From: Secundilactobacillus oryzae JCM 18671
GTDB lineage: Bacteria; Bacillota; Bacilli; Lactobacillales; Lactobacillaceae
Assembly (NCBI RefSeq): GCF_000740055.1
Contig: NZ_BBJM01000003.1
Span: 33,561-97,560 of the forward strand
Length of the DNA: 64,000 nt
Reading direction: 5' to 3'
Shown: piece by piece, positions 20,400 through 29,298 of the stretch
How positions within the stretch are numbered: the stretch's first letter is position 1
How the letters are laid out: each line of letters begins with the position of its first letter
Made by a program: the position numbers and the translations under genes
Notes under the pieces: model-generated
The model's database searches: none
What the model was told of the DNA's origin: nothing
Seen by the model: only the letters and a program-made list of their open reading frames with translations

Positions 20400-21089
20400 A
20401 TGATAAGCAAAGATGAATATCCCCGGTACAAGGCTTGGTTAAGAAGAGTCGCGGAATTTAAGGATTTTACGGACGATCAATTCGATTATCTGACTGACCA
20501 GATGCAAGTTAAAACGTTTGCAAAGGGGCAAATCCTATTCGATCAAGGTGATATGCGGGATCGCTATTACTTTATGATCTCGGGATTAGTTAGAACTGAA
20601 CGACTAGATGATACAGGTAACTTTGGCTTTCTTAGTTACATTAAAGAAAAGAAGGGCTTCCCTTATCGTGGCTTATTCCAGGATGAGGAGTACGCCTATT
20701 CGGCAGAGGCTATGACGAGCATTGAAATCATTTCGTTTCCGATGAGCAAGTTTGAAGCTGTGATTCAGGAGAATCAATTGGCAACCAAACGGGTCATTCA
20801 AGAAATGGGTCAAATCATCAATCGAAATGAAGACCAGTTACAACGGATGGTTATCTCTAGCGCAACTAAACGCGTTGAGCAAGCATTAGAGATTTTTAGT
20901 GAACAGTTAGGTGAGCCTAAAGCCAATGGCGAAACTTATGTGCCGTATCCGATTACGTTAATTGAATTAGCGCGAGTGAGTGGGACGACTAGAGAAACTG
21001 CGAGTCGAGCCGTTCAAAAATTGATTTCAGATGGTTTAATTAGTTATCAGCATAAAAATTTCACATTTTTCGGGGAGACTCTTGCTTAA
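20400..21089 (+). CDS. Crp/Fnr-family regulator of the arc locus (ArcR-like)
   Basis: A 229-residue regulator with a cyclic-nucleotide-binding-like beta-roll (about residues 20-135, with KGQILFDQGDMRDRYYFM) and a C-terminal winged helix (about 150-229, with the recognition region SGTTRETASRAVQKL). No cysteine cluster for an Fe-S cluster is present, so it is not a classical FNR oxygen sensor. Placed between arcC and arcD, it fits the ArcR group, which activates arginine deiminase genes when energy or oxygen is low. The ATG has GGGAGG upstream. Confidence 0.9.
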   Translation: MISKDEYPRYKAWLRRVAEFKDFTDDQFDYLTDQMQVKTFAKGQILFDQGDMRDRYYFMISGLVRTERLDDTGNFGFLSYIKEKKGFPYRGLFQDEEYAYSAEAMTSIEIISFPMSKFEAVIQENQLATKRVIQEMGQIINRNEDQLQRMVISSATKRVEQALEIFSEQLGEPKANGETYVPYPITLIELARVSGTTRETASRAVQKLISDGLISYQHKNFTFFGETLA

Positions 21090-21119
21090 TAATACGACGG
21101 ATAAGGAAGTGTGTTAACA

Positions 21120-22592
21120 ATGGAAGAATCTGGAAAGGGAAAATTAAGTTTACTTGAGTTAATTGCATTAGTTGTTGGATCCATCATTGGTGGTGGAGTC
21201 TTCAACTTAATGCACGATATGGCAGCCGGTGCGGGTGCCGGAGCAATTATTATTGGTTGGGTTATTACTGGTATCGGGATGCTGATGCTAGCCAAAACAT
21301 TCCAAAATTTAACGATGAAACGACCAGATCTGGAAGCTGGGGTCTACAGTTATGCAGAAGCTGGGTTTGGTAAATACATGGGCTTTAACTCCGCATGGGG
21401 TTATTGGCTATCTGCATGGTTAGGGAACGTTGGATATGCAACTCTGATGATGAGTGCGGTAGCGTACTTCTTCCCAGTCTTCAAAGATGGTCAAAATATT
21501 TGGTCCATTTTGGCTGCTTCAGTTATTTTATGGGCCTGTCACTTTATGATTTTACGTGGGGTTGAATCAGCCTCATTCGTGAACACAATCATCACGATTG
21601 CCAAGTTAATTCCAATTTTCATTTTCTTAGTCACGATGATTATTGCCTTTCGCCTCGGTGTGTTCACTAGTGGTTTCTGGTACACGCCATCAGGTGATTT
21701 CCAATTCAGTAACGTCATGAGTCAAGTTAGAAACACGATGTTAGTAACTGTTTGGGTATTCATTGGTATTGAAGGTGCCGTTGTCTTCTCAGGACGTGCA
21801 CGTCGTCGGAAAGATGTTGGTAGAGCGACCGTCCTTGGAATCATTACAGTGATTTTGATTTACGCTTTGATCACCCTACTGTCATTGGGTGTTATGAGAA
21901 GAGCAGGATTAGCTGAATTGAGCCAACCTGCCATGGCTGCGTTACTTCAAAGTGTGGTTGGTAAATGGGGTGCCGTATTAGTCAATGCTGGACTGATTAT
22001 TTCAGTTATTGGTGCCTGGTTATCATGGACCATGTTTGCCGGTCAATTACCATATGAAGCTGCCAAAGAAGGGACGTTCCCTAAGATTTTCGCTAAAGAA
22101 AATAAAAATGGTGCGCCGGTTAATTCACTTTGGTTTACGAATATCTGTGTGGAATTATTCATGTTCTCATACTTGATTACTGCACAGGCTTATCACTTCT
22201 TCTACTCAATTGCGAGTGCTGCAATTTTGATTCCATACGCCTTTTCGGCTTTCTATCAGTTAAAGTATTCGTTACAAGAAGATGCCTCGGTTGCTGGCAG
22301 AACTGGCAATATTTGGGTCGGTGTCATCTCTAGTATTTATGCCGTTTGGTTGCTCTATGCTGCCAACCTGGGTTACATCTTATTAATGTCATTGCTGTTT
22401 GCAGCAGGCATTCCAGTATACTGGTTGCTTCAAAAGCGAGACAATAAAGCTGAAAAAGTATTTGGTCCCACTGAAATGGTTGTGGCCATTCTAGTTGCTT
22501 TGTTAGCACTATTGACCATTTTTGAAATCTTCCACCTTGGTGTGAATGGTGTAACTGGTCTCGAATGGGGCACATTTAGTGATATGTTTTAA
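21120..22592 (+). CDS. arcD: arginine:ornithine antiporter
   Basis: A 490-residue APC-superfamily membrane protein with about 12-13 hydrophobic segments. The N-terminal transport motif VVGSIIGGGVFNL is typical of basic-amino-acid antiporters. It exchanges external arginine for internal ornithine at no energy cost, feeding the arc pathway. The ATG at 21120 is preferred to the GTG at 21111, which lies only three bases from the AAGGA. It starts 30 bases after the Crp/Fnr gene. Confidence 0.94.
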   Translation: MEESGKGKLSLLELIALVVGSIIGGGVFNLMHDMAAGAGAGAIIIGWVITGIGMLMLAKTFQNLTMKRPDLEAGVYSYAEAGFGKYMGFNSAWGYWLSAWLGNVGYATLMMSAVAYFFPVFKDGQNIWSILAASVILWACHFMILRGVESASFVNTIITIAKLIPIFIFLVTMIIAFRLGVFTSGFWYTPSGDFQFSNVMSQVRNTMLVTVWVFIGIEGAVVFSGRARRRKDVGRATVLGIITVILIYALITLLSLGVMRRAGLAELSQPAMAALLQSVVGKWGAVLVNAGLIISVIGAWLSWTMFAGQLPYEAAKEGTFPKIFAKENKNGAPVNSLWFTNICVELFMFSYLITAQAYHFFYSIASAAILIPYAFSAFYQLKYSLQEDASVAGRTGNIWVGVISSIYAVWLLYAANLGYILLMSLLFAAGIPVYWLLQKRDNKAEKVFGPTEMVVAILVALLALLTIFEIFHLGVNGVTGLEWGTFSDMF

Positions 22593-22626
22593 ACTAACGC
22601 ATTGAGCAGTCTGCGAGGAATTCGTT

Positions 22627-23094
22627 ATGAACAAAGCCATTAGACAGTCGAAAATTGAACAACTGATCAACCAGTTTGAGATTGCAACTCAAGATGAGTT
22701 GATGGAAAAGCTTAAAGAAAACCAAATTTCGGCTACGCCAGCAACGATTTCTCGGGATATTCGTGAGATGCAAATTGTGAAGCAGCCTAATGAAATGGGA
22801 AAAGTGCGGTTTGTTCGTTTCGCTAAAGTGAACGATTTAGACCAGCAACGCCTCTTTGATGCTATTCACGATACGGTGGTTAAGGTTGAGCAAATTCAAT
22901 TTATCAATATTATTCATACCTTGCCGAGTTATGCGAATATGTTAGCGGCAATTGTTGATGACTTGCAGCTGTCAAATATAGTTGGAACCCTAGCTGGACA
23001 TGACACAATTGTGTTACTTAGCAAAAATCTCATCGCTGCTACAGCGGTCAACAAGTTATTTTTAGGAAATGCAGATCAGAGTTTATTGAACTAA
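22627..23094 (+). CDS. argR: ArgR-family arginine regulator
   Basis: A 155-residue regulator with an N-terminal winged helix (KIEQLINQFEIATQDELMEKL and the TPATISRDIREM recognition region) and a C-terminal hexamerisation and arginine-binding domain. Lactic acid bacteria carry several paralogues, and the one attached to the arc cluster usually controls arginine catabolism. The C-terminal GTLAGHDTIVLLSKN differs slightly from the GTIAGDDT form, so its arginine response may be altered. Last gene of the arc cluster, followed by a strong terminator. Confidence 0.92.
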   Translation: MNKAIRQSKIEQLINQFEIATQDELMEKLKENQISATPATISRDIREMQIVKQPNEMGKVRFVRFAKVNDLDQQRLFDAIHDTVVKVEQIQFINIIHTLPSYANMLAAIVDDLQLSNIVGTLAGHDTIVLLSKNLIAATAVNKLFLGNADQSLLN

Positions 23095-23099
23095 GAAGG

Positions 23100-23127
23100 A
23101 AGTCAGGCGGAGGCCTGACTTTTTTTG
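23100..23127 (+). terminator. Rho-independent terminator of the arc cluster
   Basis: AGTCAGGC pairs with GCCTGACT around GGAG, followed by T7. Confidence 0.92.
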
Positions 23128-23132
23128 TATAG

Positions 23133-23161
23133 TTGACCATTTTGGCTACCAATGCTATTTT
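23133..23161 (+). promoter_or_regulatory. promoter of the DmpA-like peptidase unit
   Basis: TTGACC (23133-23138), 17 bases and TATTTT (23156-23161), with TGC as an extended -10. Confidence 0.6.
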
Positions 23162-23182
23162 TAGAAAAAGAATTGGGGTGCG

Positions 23183-24289
23183 ATGATGGGTTTAAAAAAT
23201 AGACAATCAAATGATGTCTCAACTGGTCGAACGGGTCGGTTTAATTTGATTACGGATGTACCGGGTGTTCAGGTTGGTCATACGACTATTGATGATGGAA
23301 ATGTCCATACTGGTGTCACGGCAATTTTGCCACAAACGGACAATGTCTTTTTACAAAAATTACCGGCGGCAACTCATGTCATCAATGGTTTTGGGAAAAG
23401 TGCGGGCCTTGTTCAGATTGAGGAACTGGGAACGCTTGAAACGCCACTAGTGTTAACGAACACGTTTGGGGTGGGGACAGCACTGAATGCTTTAACTAAA
23501 GCGATGCTGGCACAAAATTCAGATATTGGCGATACGACTAGTACGGTTAACCCGGTTATTTTGGAGTGTAATGACGGGGATGTGTCAGATATTCGCAAAA
23601 TGGCCATTCAGGAAACTGACGTGACAATGGCACTTGAAAATAGTGCTACTCAATTTGAAGAAGGCGCTGTCGGTGCCGGACGGGGTATGATGTGCTATGA
23701 CTTGAAGGGGGGCATTGGCTCTTCTTCTCGACTAGTGGATGTGGATCAACAACAGTTTACGATTGGCACGCTGGTCATGAGTAATTTCGGTTTTCTCCGT
23801 GATCTGGTCATCGCGGGCGAATCTATCGGTCAGTTAATTTTTGATTATTTAAAACAAGCCGAAAAGAAAGAGGAACACGGTTCAATTATCACAATTGTTG
23901 CAACAGATGCTCCGTTGGACGCTAGACAGTTAAAACGGTTGGCGAAGCGAGCAAGTGTTGGAATTACGAGAACCGGTTCCTTCATTGGTCATGGTAGTGG
24001 CGAAATTGTTGTCGCTTTTTCAACCGCCAACCGGGTGGCACACTATCCCCAAAATAATCTAGAATCGGTGATTCGTTATAACGACGATAAAATTGATCAA
24101 TTTTTCCGATCCGTAGTCGGTAGCGTGGATGAATCGGTTCGGAGTTCACTAGTTCATGCTGAATCCGTGGTTGATCGTAAGGGAAAATTAAGAATGAGCT
24201 TACCTGCAATTTTAGAAAAAATGAGTCAGGATGAAACGATTAATCATGAGTTGATTACGAAAGTTCAACAGGAATTGGGGTTAATTTAA
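23183..24289 (+). CDS. P1 (DmpA) family aminopeptidase
   Basis: A 368-residue Ntn-hydrolase of the DmpA/BapA family. These enzymes cut themselves before a serine and then release N-terminal residues from peptides, including D- and beta-amino acids. The expected cleavage site is G179-S180 in KGGIGSSSR, preceded by VGAGRGMMC. The N-terminal ITDVPGVQVGHTTI is a strong family mark. No signal peptide. The next gene starts immediately after its stop, so the two are co-transcribed. The substrate is unknown. Confidence 0.92.
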   Translation: MMGLKNRQSNDVSTGRTGRFNLITDVPGVQVGHTTIDDGNVHTGVTAILPQTDNVFLQKLPAATHVINGFGKSAGLVQIEELGTLETPLVLTNTFGVGTALNALTKAMLAQNSDIGDTTSTVNPVILECNDGDVSDIRKMAIQETDVTMALENSATQFEEGAVGAGRGMMCYDLKGGIGSSSRLVDVDQQQFTIGTLVMSNFGFLRDLVIAGESIGQLIFDYLKQAEKKEEHGSIITIVATDAPLDARQLKRLAKRASVGITRTGSFIGHGSGEIVVAFSTANRVAHYPQNNLESVIRYNDDKIDQFFRSVVGSVDESVRSSLVHAESVVDRKGKLRMSLPAILEKMSQDETINHELITKVQQELGLI

Positions 24290-24838
24290 ATGACTGAAAA
24301 GCAATTCTTGGGGGTTCCCAATATTGACCAAATAGCGTTTGGTGCTGAAAATGGTTGTGAAGCGGCTAGTCTCCTAGAAGGTTTCTGGTACAAAGGCAAA
24401 CTGACAAATCTTTCTTACTTGGAATTTTTGAAGCAAATGCCAATTGCTGAAGATGCCAATCCCTATCATGGGTTTGGCGGATCACCGTTTCGAACGGAGC
24501 CAGGAAATTTCGAGGCTATTTTCACCGTACCGTTAAAGCGTTGGTCACGTCGTTATGGTTCAGTCAGGGATTTAACGGGAGCGAATGTGAATTGGCTCTA
24601 CAATGAGGTCAACCATGGCAATCCTGTCTTGGCATATGTGACTGTGCATTTCGAGAAACCGGTGTGGAAAGCCTACAAATTTGGTGAGGCGCCAGTCAAT
24701 AATCATGCGGTCATTTTGGATGGTGTGAATGATAGTCAGGTTCATGTCAGTGATCCGATTGATGGGCAGTATTGGTTGAAGCGAGATCAGTTTGAACAAA
24801 TTTATAATGCGCGGAAAATGGCAATTGTCATTCTGTAA
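24290..24838 (+). CDS. C39-like papain-fold protein
   Basis: A 182-residue protein of the C39-like (Peptidase_C39_2) group. A catalytic triad can be read as C23 (NGCEAAS), H139 (NNHAVILDG) and D155 (SDPIDG). Unlike most relatives it has no signal peptide or membrane anchor, so it should act in the cytosol. The ATG begins right after the peptidase stop, which suggests coupled translation. It could be a peptidase or a peptide-binding partner of the DmpA-like enzyme; the second part is inference from position. Confidence 0.82.
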   Translation: MTEKQFLGVPNIDQIAFGAENGCEAASLLEGFWYKGKLTNLSYLEFLKQMPIAEDANPYHGFGGSPFRTEPGNFEAIFTVPLKRWSRRYGSVRDLTGANVNWLYNEVNHGNPVLAYVTVHFEKPVWKAYKFGEAPVNNHAVILDGVNDSQVHVSDPIDGQYWLKRDQFEQIYNARKMAIVIL

Positions 24839-24840
24839 GC

Positions 24841-24877
24841 AAAAAAGCAAATTCTCAAACTGAGAATTTGCTTTTTT
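24841..24877. terminator. bidirectional terminator
   Basis: AAAAAAGCAAATTCTCA pairs with TGAGAATTTGCTTTTTT around AAC. It serves the C39-like gene and the convergent Lrp gene, whose stop codon lies in the T-tract. Confidence 0.92.
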
Positions 24878-25319
24878 ATTCGCCTTGAGACAGTTGAGGG
24901 CCTCGATTATCTATGCTGGTTGTAAATACAATCTGAGTACTTGTTTTTCCGAATTGGGAAACCTGATTGACAAACTGATCGAGCGCCCCGGTATTTTCAA
25001 AGGCGACCTGGATAAGTTGAGAATAGTCACCAGTAACGCAGTCGCACTGCAGAACGTGTTTGGATTCACGGACAAACTGATAAAACTGCGGTTCAAGCGT
25101 TGGATCTAGTTGTAAACGAATAAAGGCCTTAACGTTGTAATTTAATTTAGGTAAATCCACCACAGCTTGGTAACTTTTGATAATGCCATTGGTTTCCAGA
25201 CGATTGATGCGGGCAGCAATTGCTGGTGAGGTGATGAAACATTTTTCAGCCAGCTCCTTTAACGAAACTCGTGCATTTTTTTGTAATTCACTAATAATTA
25301 TGATATCCGTTTTGTCCAT
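24876..25319 (-). CDS. Lrp/AsnC-family transcriptional regulator
   Basis: A 147-residue regulator with an N-terminal helix-turn-helix (DIIIISELQKNARVSLKELAEKCFITSPAIAARINRLE) and a C-terminal RAM ligand-binding domain. The start at 25319 is preferred over the longer frame, because AGGCGG lies eight bases upstream of it. It is transcribed away from the oppA-like gene, and the 235 bases between them contain tandem repeats suited to Lrp octamer binding. An amino acid is the likely effector; the target is probably oppA and its neighbours. Confidence 0.9.
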   Translation of the reverse strand: MDKTDIIIISELQKNARVSLKELAEKCFITSPAIAARINRLETNGIIKSYQAVVDLPKLNYNVKAFIRLQLDPTLEPQFYQFVRESKHVLQCDCVTGDYSQLIQVAFENTGALDQFVNQVSQFGKTSTQIVFTTSIDNRGPQLSQGE

Positions 25320-25439
25320 TATACAGCCGCCTAACTTAATTTTATTAAATAATATCATATGAATAAGCAGTTTTGAACGATTTTTCTTAATAAAATAAAG
25401 CTATTTTTGAATATATCTATTAAATATAAAGTAAAATTT

Positions 25440-25475
25440 ATGATTAAGTAATGATTAAGTATAAATGAATAAGTG
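25440..25475. repeat. tandem 11-base repeats upstream of oppA
   Basis: ATGATTAAGTA occurs twice head to tail at 25440-25450 and 25451-25461, and a third copy with two changes (ATGAATAAGTG) is at 25465-25475. The 11-base period places them on one face of the helix, as in arrays bound by Lrp-type regulators. The surrounding 25320-25554 is AT-rich and holds no gene. Confidence 0.7.
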
Positions 25476-25554
25476 AATATATTTTCATTAAATTTTGTGT
25501 TAAGTTAGTAATAGTAAATCAAAAATCTGTATTAACAATTAAGGAGTGGGAAGC

Positions 25555-27180
25555 ATGCATTTATCGAAGCGAATTACGGTGGGCATAGGGTTAGCAGTTG
25601 TTCCACTGATCTTAGCTGCTTGTGGCAATTCAAGTACTGGCGCATCTAAGCAAGAATTTTCAACATCATCGAGTGATCAACTAACGAGTGTTGACTTATC
25701 TAAATCAACCGCGTTAGCAACTTTTAATACGTTGAATAATGTTGGTGAAGGTCTTGTTCGTTTGGGGGCAAATAGTAAGGTTGAACCCGGTATTGCTAAA
25801 ACGAATAGCGTATCGAAGGATGGACTAACTTATACGTTTAATCTTCGTAAGAATGCCAAATGGAGTAATGGGGACCCTGTTACGGCACAAGATTTCGTTT
25901 ATTCATGGCAACGCACGGTCAACCCTAAAACAGCTTCACAATATACGTATCTCTTTTCCGGAATTAAAAATGCAGATTCAATTGTGAATAAGAAAAAGCC
26001 AGTGAGTTCACTTGGTATCAAAGCGGATGGTAAGTATAAGCTAACCGTGACGCTAGAAAAGCGGATTCCATATTTCAAATTATTGATGGGCTTCCCAGTC
26101 TTCTTCCCACAAAACGAGAAAGTTGTAAACAAGTATGGTAGCAAGTATGGGACAACAGCTAAGACACAAGTCTACAACGGTCCATTTACGTTGACGAACT
26201 GGAATGGTTCCAGCATGAAGTATACTTTGAAGCGTAACAAATCATACTGGGATAAGTCAGACGTTAAGATGCAACAAATTAACGTTCAAGTCATTAAAGA
26301 GCAGTCAACTGGTTTGAATCTTTATAACCAAAAGAAGTTGGATATGGATCAGCTATCGACGACTCAAGCAAAACAAATGAAGAACGATAAAAACCTAGTC
26401 AATCGTCGTCAATCATCATCGTACTACATTGCATTTAACCAAAAGAACAAGATGTTTAAGAACGAAAAAATGCGTCAAGCAATGTCAATGATTATTGACC
26501 GTGATGAGCTTGTTTCAAAGGTTGTTGGTGGCGGAGCAGTTAATCCTAAGAGTTTCGTTTCGCAAGGACTAGCCAAATCACCAGCTGACGGCACTGATTT
26601 CACGAAGGATATAGAAGTGCCAGCAGCCATGAAGCACAACGTGGCTCAGGCGAAAAAGCTTTGGAACGAAGGCTTGAAGGAATCAGGGCAAACGGAAGTT
26701 AGTTTCACATTGTTAAACTCGGATGGCTACGATATGCAACAATTGAGCCAATACCTTCAAAGTGAGTTACAACAACTACCACACCTAAAGGTTTCATTGA
26801 GCAACATTCCAGGCCGAACGCTTCTTTCAAGACAAGCTGATCATGATTTTGAGGCGTCTGTATGTAACTGGTTTGCCGACTTCTCTGATCCAATCACATT
26901 CTTGAATATTACGACTAGTGGAAATGGTAGCAACAACGCTCAATGGTCAAATAAGACTTATGACAAACTAATTGATGCTTCCAACAATGCCGATGCCAAT
27001 GACGCAACTAAGCGTTGGAACGACATGGTGAAAGCCCAAAACATTTTGCTGAAGGAGCAGGGTATTACGCCACTTTACCAATCTGGTGAAGCCTGGCTGG
27101 TACGTCCTTACGTCAAGGGTATCGTTTATAACACAGCTGGTGCAAACTACGATTATAAGTCAGCTTATATCGATAAATAG
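25555..27180 (+). CDS. oligopeptide-binding lipoprotein, OppA/MppA type
   Basis: A 541-residue extracellular solute-binding protein of family 5. The signal peptide ends in the lipobox LAAC with the lipidated cysteine at residue 23. The body has the family signature (GLTYTFNLRKNAKWSNGDPVTAQDFVYSWQ). No permease or ATPase genes are adjacent, so it must share an Opp transporter encoded elsewhere. It is followed after 12 bases by an L-Ala-D/L-Glu-type epimerase, which suggests cell-wall peptides as ligands. The ATG at 25555 follows AAGGAG with 8-base spacing. Confidence 0.93.
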   Translation: MHLSKRITVGIGLAVVPLILAACGNSSTGASKQEFSTSSSDQLTSVDLSKSTALATFNTLNNVGEGLVRLGANSKVEPGIAKTNSVSKDGLTYTFNLRKNAKWSNGDPVTAQDFVYSWQRTVNPKTASQYTYLFSGIKNADSIVNKKKPVSSLGIKADGKYKLTVTLEKRIPYFKLLMGFPVFFPQNEKVVNKYGSKYGTTAKTQVYNGPFTLTNWNGSSMKYTLKRNKSYWDKSDVKMQQINVQVIKEQSTGLNLYNQKKLDMDQLSTTQAKQMKNDKNLVNRRQSSSYYIAFNQKNKMFKNEKMRQAMSMIIDRDELVSKVVGGGAVNPKSFVSQGLAKSPADGTDFTKDIEVPAAMKHNVAQAKKLWNEGLKESGQTEVSFTLLNSDGYDMQQLSQYLQSELQQLPHLKVSLSNIPGRTLLSRQADHDFEASVCNWFADFSDPITFLNITTSGNGSNNAQWSNKTYDKLIDASNNADANDATKRWNDMVKAQNILLKEQGITPLYQSGEAWLVRPYVKGIVYNTAGANYDYKSAYIDK

Positions 27181-27192
27181 GGGGACTAGCAA

Positions 27193-28272
27193 TTGGAACC
27201 AACAATAGAAAGAATCGTCTCGCGAGACGTTGCGATTCCACTTAAGGAACCATTTAAGACGGCGTTACGAACCGTTACCACTGCTGAAACTGTTCTAGTG
27301 GCTATTTATTTGAGTAATGGCGAGGTCGGGTATGGTGAAGCGGCACCAACACCAGTCATAACGGGTGATAGTAAGGCAAGTATTCACTATATAATTGATG
27401 ACTTAATTGGACCAAAATTGATAGGCATGAGCTTGTCTAATAGTGAGGCGATTAAGCAATTAATTGATACGGCGGCTGTTCATAATTCGAGTCCCAAGGC
27501 TGCTCTGAATATTGCAATTAATGACTTACTTGCAAAACAGTATCAGGCACCATTATCTGAGGTATTGGGTGGATTTCGTCAGCAAGTGGTAACGGATTAT
27601 ACGGTGAGTGTGGGCACTTCAACCGAAATGATTTCGCACGCAAAACGGCTAATTTCACAGAGCTTTCATACACTGAAGGTGAAGGTTGGAAGTGATTCTG
27701 AACAGCATGATCTACAAAAAGTTCGTGAGCTCAGAGAGGCAGTTGGACCAGAAATCAAAATTCGCTTAGATGCCAATCAGGGTTGGCACCCTAAGCAGGC
27801 CGTAACTGCCATTCAAGCAATGGAAGCGGAGAAGTTAGCTGTCGAATTGGTGGAACAGCCAGTGGCGGCATCAGATTTTGAGGGAATGGCATACGTGACG
27901 CAACGCGTAAATACACCAATCCTTGCTGATGAGAGTATTTTTTCCGTTGCGGATGCCGATCGCCTCATTCATATGGGTGGGTGTGATCTTATCAATCTGA
28001 AACTCATGAAGGCGGGCGGAATTGATAATGCGCTGAAAATTAACACCTTAGCTGAGGCAGCAGGTATTTCATGCATGGTGGGCAGCATGATTGAATCTGT
28101 CGTTTCCGTCACCGCAGCTGCACATTTGGCGGCTGCAAAATCAAATATTAAATACGTTGATTTAGATGCGTCAATGATGTTTTCAGAAAATCCAATGGCA
28201 GGCGGCATTAAAACGGTGGGAGAGTTAATTACCTTACCAAAAGCCAATGGTCTTGGGATTACAGAAAAATAA
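27193..28272 (+). CDS. dipeptide epimerase, enolase superfamily (L-Ala-D/L-Glu type)
   Basis: A 359-residue enzyme of the enolase superfamily, muconate lactonizing subgroup. The catalytic lysines are in LKVKVG, the metal-binding acids are in RLDANQGW, VEQPV and ADES, and the second-strand lysine is in INLKLMKAGG. This set is typical of epimerases that convert L-Ala-D-Glu from peptidoglycan to L-Ala-L-Glu, which ordinary peptidases can then split. The start is TTG behind a GGGGGA. The substrate is inferred from family and from the neighbouring YkfC-like gene. Confidence 0.88.
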   Translation: MEPTIERIVSRDVAIPLKEPFKTALRTVTTAETVLVAIYLSNGEVGYGEAAPTPVITGDSKASIHYIIDDLIGPKLIGMSLSNSEAIKQLIDTAAVHNSSPKAALNIAINDLLAKQYQAPLSEVLGGFRQQVVTDYTVSVGTSTEMISHAKRLISQSFHTLKVKVGSDSEQHDLQKVRELREAVGPEIKIRLDANQGWHPKQAVTAIQAMEAEKLAVELVEQPVAASDFEGMAYVTQRVNTPILADESIFSVADADRLIHMGGCDLINLKLMKAGGIDNALKINTLAEAAGISCMVGSMIESVVSVTAAAHLAAAKSNIKYVDLDASMMFSENPMAGGIKTVGELITLPKANGLGITEK

Positions 28273-28280
28273 AATTAAGG

Positions 28281-28315
28281 AAAGGTTGCGACGAGATTTA
28301 GTCGCAGCCTTTTTA
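28281..28315 (+). terminator. Rho-independent terminator of the epimerase gene
   Basis: AAGGTTGCGAC pairs with GTCGCAGCCTT (one G-U), followed by a T-rich tract. Confidence 0.85.
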
Positions 28316-28398
28316 CTTTCATAGAGAGTCATCGAGAGACAGTTACTTTCGAATCAAGAGTCAATGTTGTATATTGTAGTGAAATAGGAGGGATTCGA

Positions 28399-29298
28399 AT
28401 GGAAATAAGAAGAGTTATCGTGCCAGTTGCCACGATCTGGACAAAACCAGATGCACCCCGAAAAGAAGATCGACTAGCGCTCGAAGGCGATGTTGCAAAA
28501 TGGGTGTCAGAAATGTCATTAGAAAGCTCAATCGATTTGGCTGACGGCGATCGATTAGCCACTCAGGCACTTTTTAATGATCAAGTTGAAGTTTTAGAAA
28601 CCCAAGGGAATTGGGCCAAAGTTTCAGTCCTTGCCCAGCAGGATGATGCAGGTGAGGATGGTTACCAAGGTTGGGTACCACTTAAGTTATTGAGTCAGCC
28701 CGTTTCAGAAGCCTTTGTCGAACCCACCACAGAAGTTCAAGTGGCAATTCCTAAGACATCGTTGTTAGATGCAGAAGGTCATCCAGTGCTTGAAATTACA
28801 ATGGGTACGGCATTTAAGGTTGTGGGGAGTCAGGATGACTTACTCGAAGTTGAGACGCCACTGGATGGACAATTCTTCATTGAAAAGCAAGCTACCGAAG
28901 TTCCAGTGACCGGTGCGAGCATGGGTGATCAGTTAGTCGCACTGGCAAAGCAGTTTATGGGACTCCGCTATTTGTGGGCCGGAATTAGTCCTTATGGTTT
29001 TGATTGCTCAGGACTCACCTATAATTTACATCGGGTCTTGGGTGTTGAAATTCCACGTGATGCTGACGATCAAAGCGAAAATGGGACTGCAGTGGCTCCG
29101 GAAGATTTAAAACCTGGCGATTTGTTATTTTTTGCCCATGAACGTGGACAGGGATATGTCCACCACGTCGGCATTTACGTGGGTAACGGACAAATGATTC
29201 AGTCCCGAACGATTGGTAAAAACGTCGATATTGGGACGCTAACTGAAATGCGTTATGCACCTGAACTGGCAGGAGCAAGGAGATATTGGCATGAATGA
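28399..29298 (+). CDS. YkfC-like NlpC/P60 gamma-D-glutamyl endopeptidase
   Basis: A 299-residue protein with SH3-like N-terminal domains (about residues 1-165) and a C-terminal NlpC/P60 domain. The nucleophile is C203 (FDCSGLTY) and the histidine is H256 (VHHVGIYVGNG). It lacks a signal peptide, which fits the cytosolic YkfC group that cleaves L-Ala-gamma-D-Glu-meso-DAP/Lys peptides taken up by the cell. Its C-terminus overlaps the next gene by 8 bases. The nearby epimerase handles the dipeptide product. Confidence 0.9.
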   Translation: MEIRRVIVPVATIWTKPDAPRKEDRLALEGDVAKWVSEMSLESSIDLADGDRLATQALFNDQVEVLETQGNWAKVSVLAQQDDAGEDGYQGWVPLKLLSQPVSEAFVEPTTEVQVAIPKTSLLDAEGHPVLEITMGTAFKVVGSQDDLLEVETPLDGQFFIEKQATEVPVTGASMGDQLVALAKQFMGLRYLWAGISPYGFDCSGLTYNLHRVLGVEIPRDADDQSENGTAVAPEDLKPGDLLFFAHERGQGYVHHVGIYVGNGQMIQSRTIGKNVDIGTLTEMRYAPELAGARRYWHE

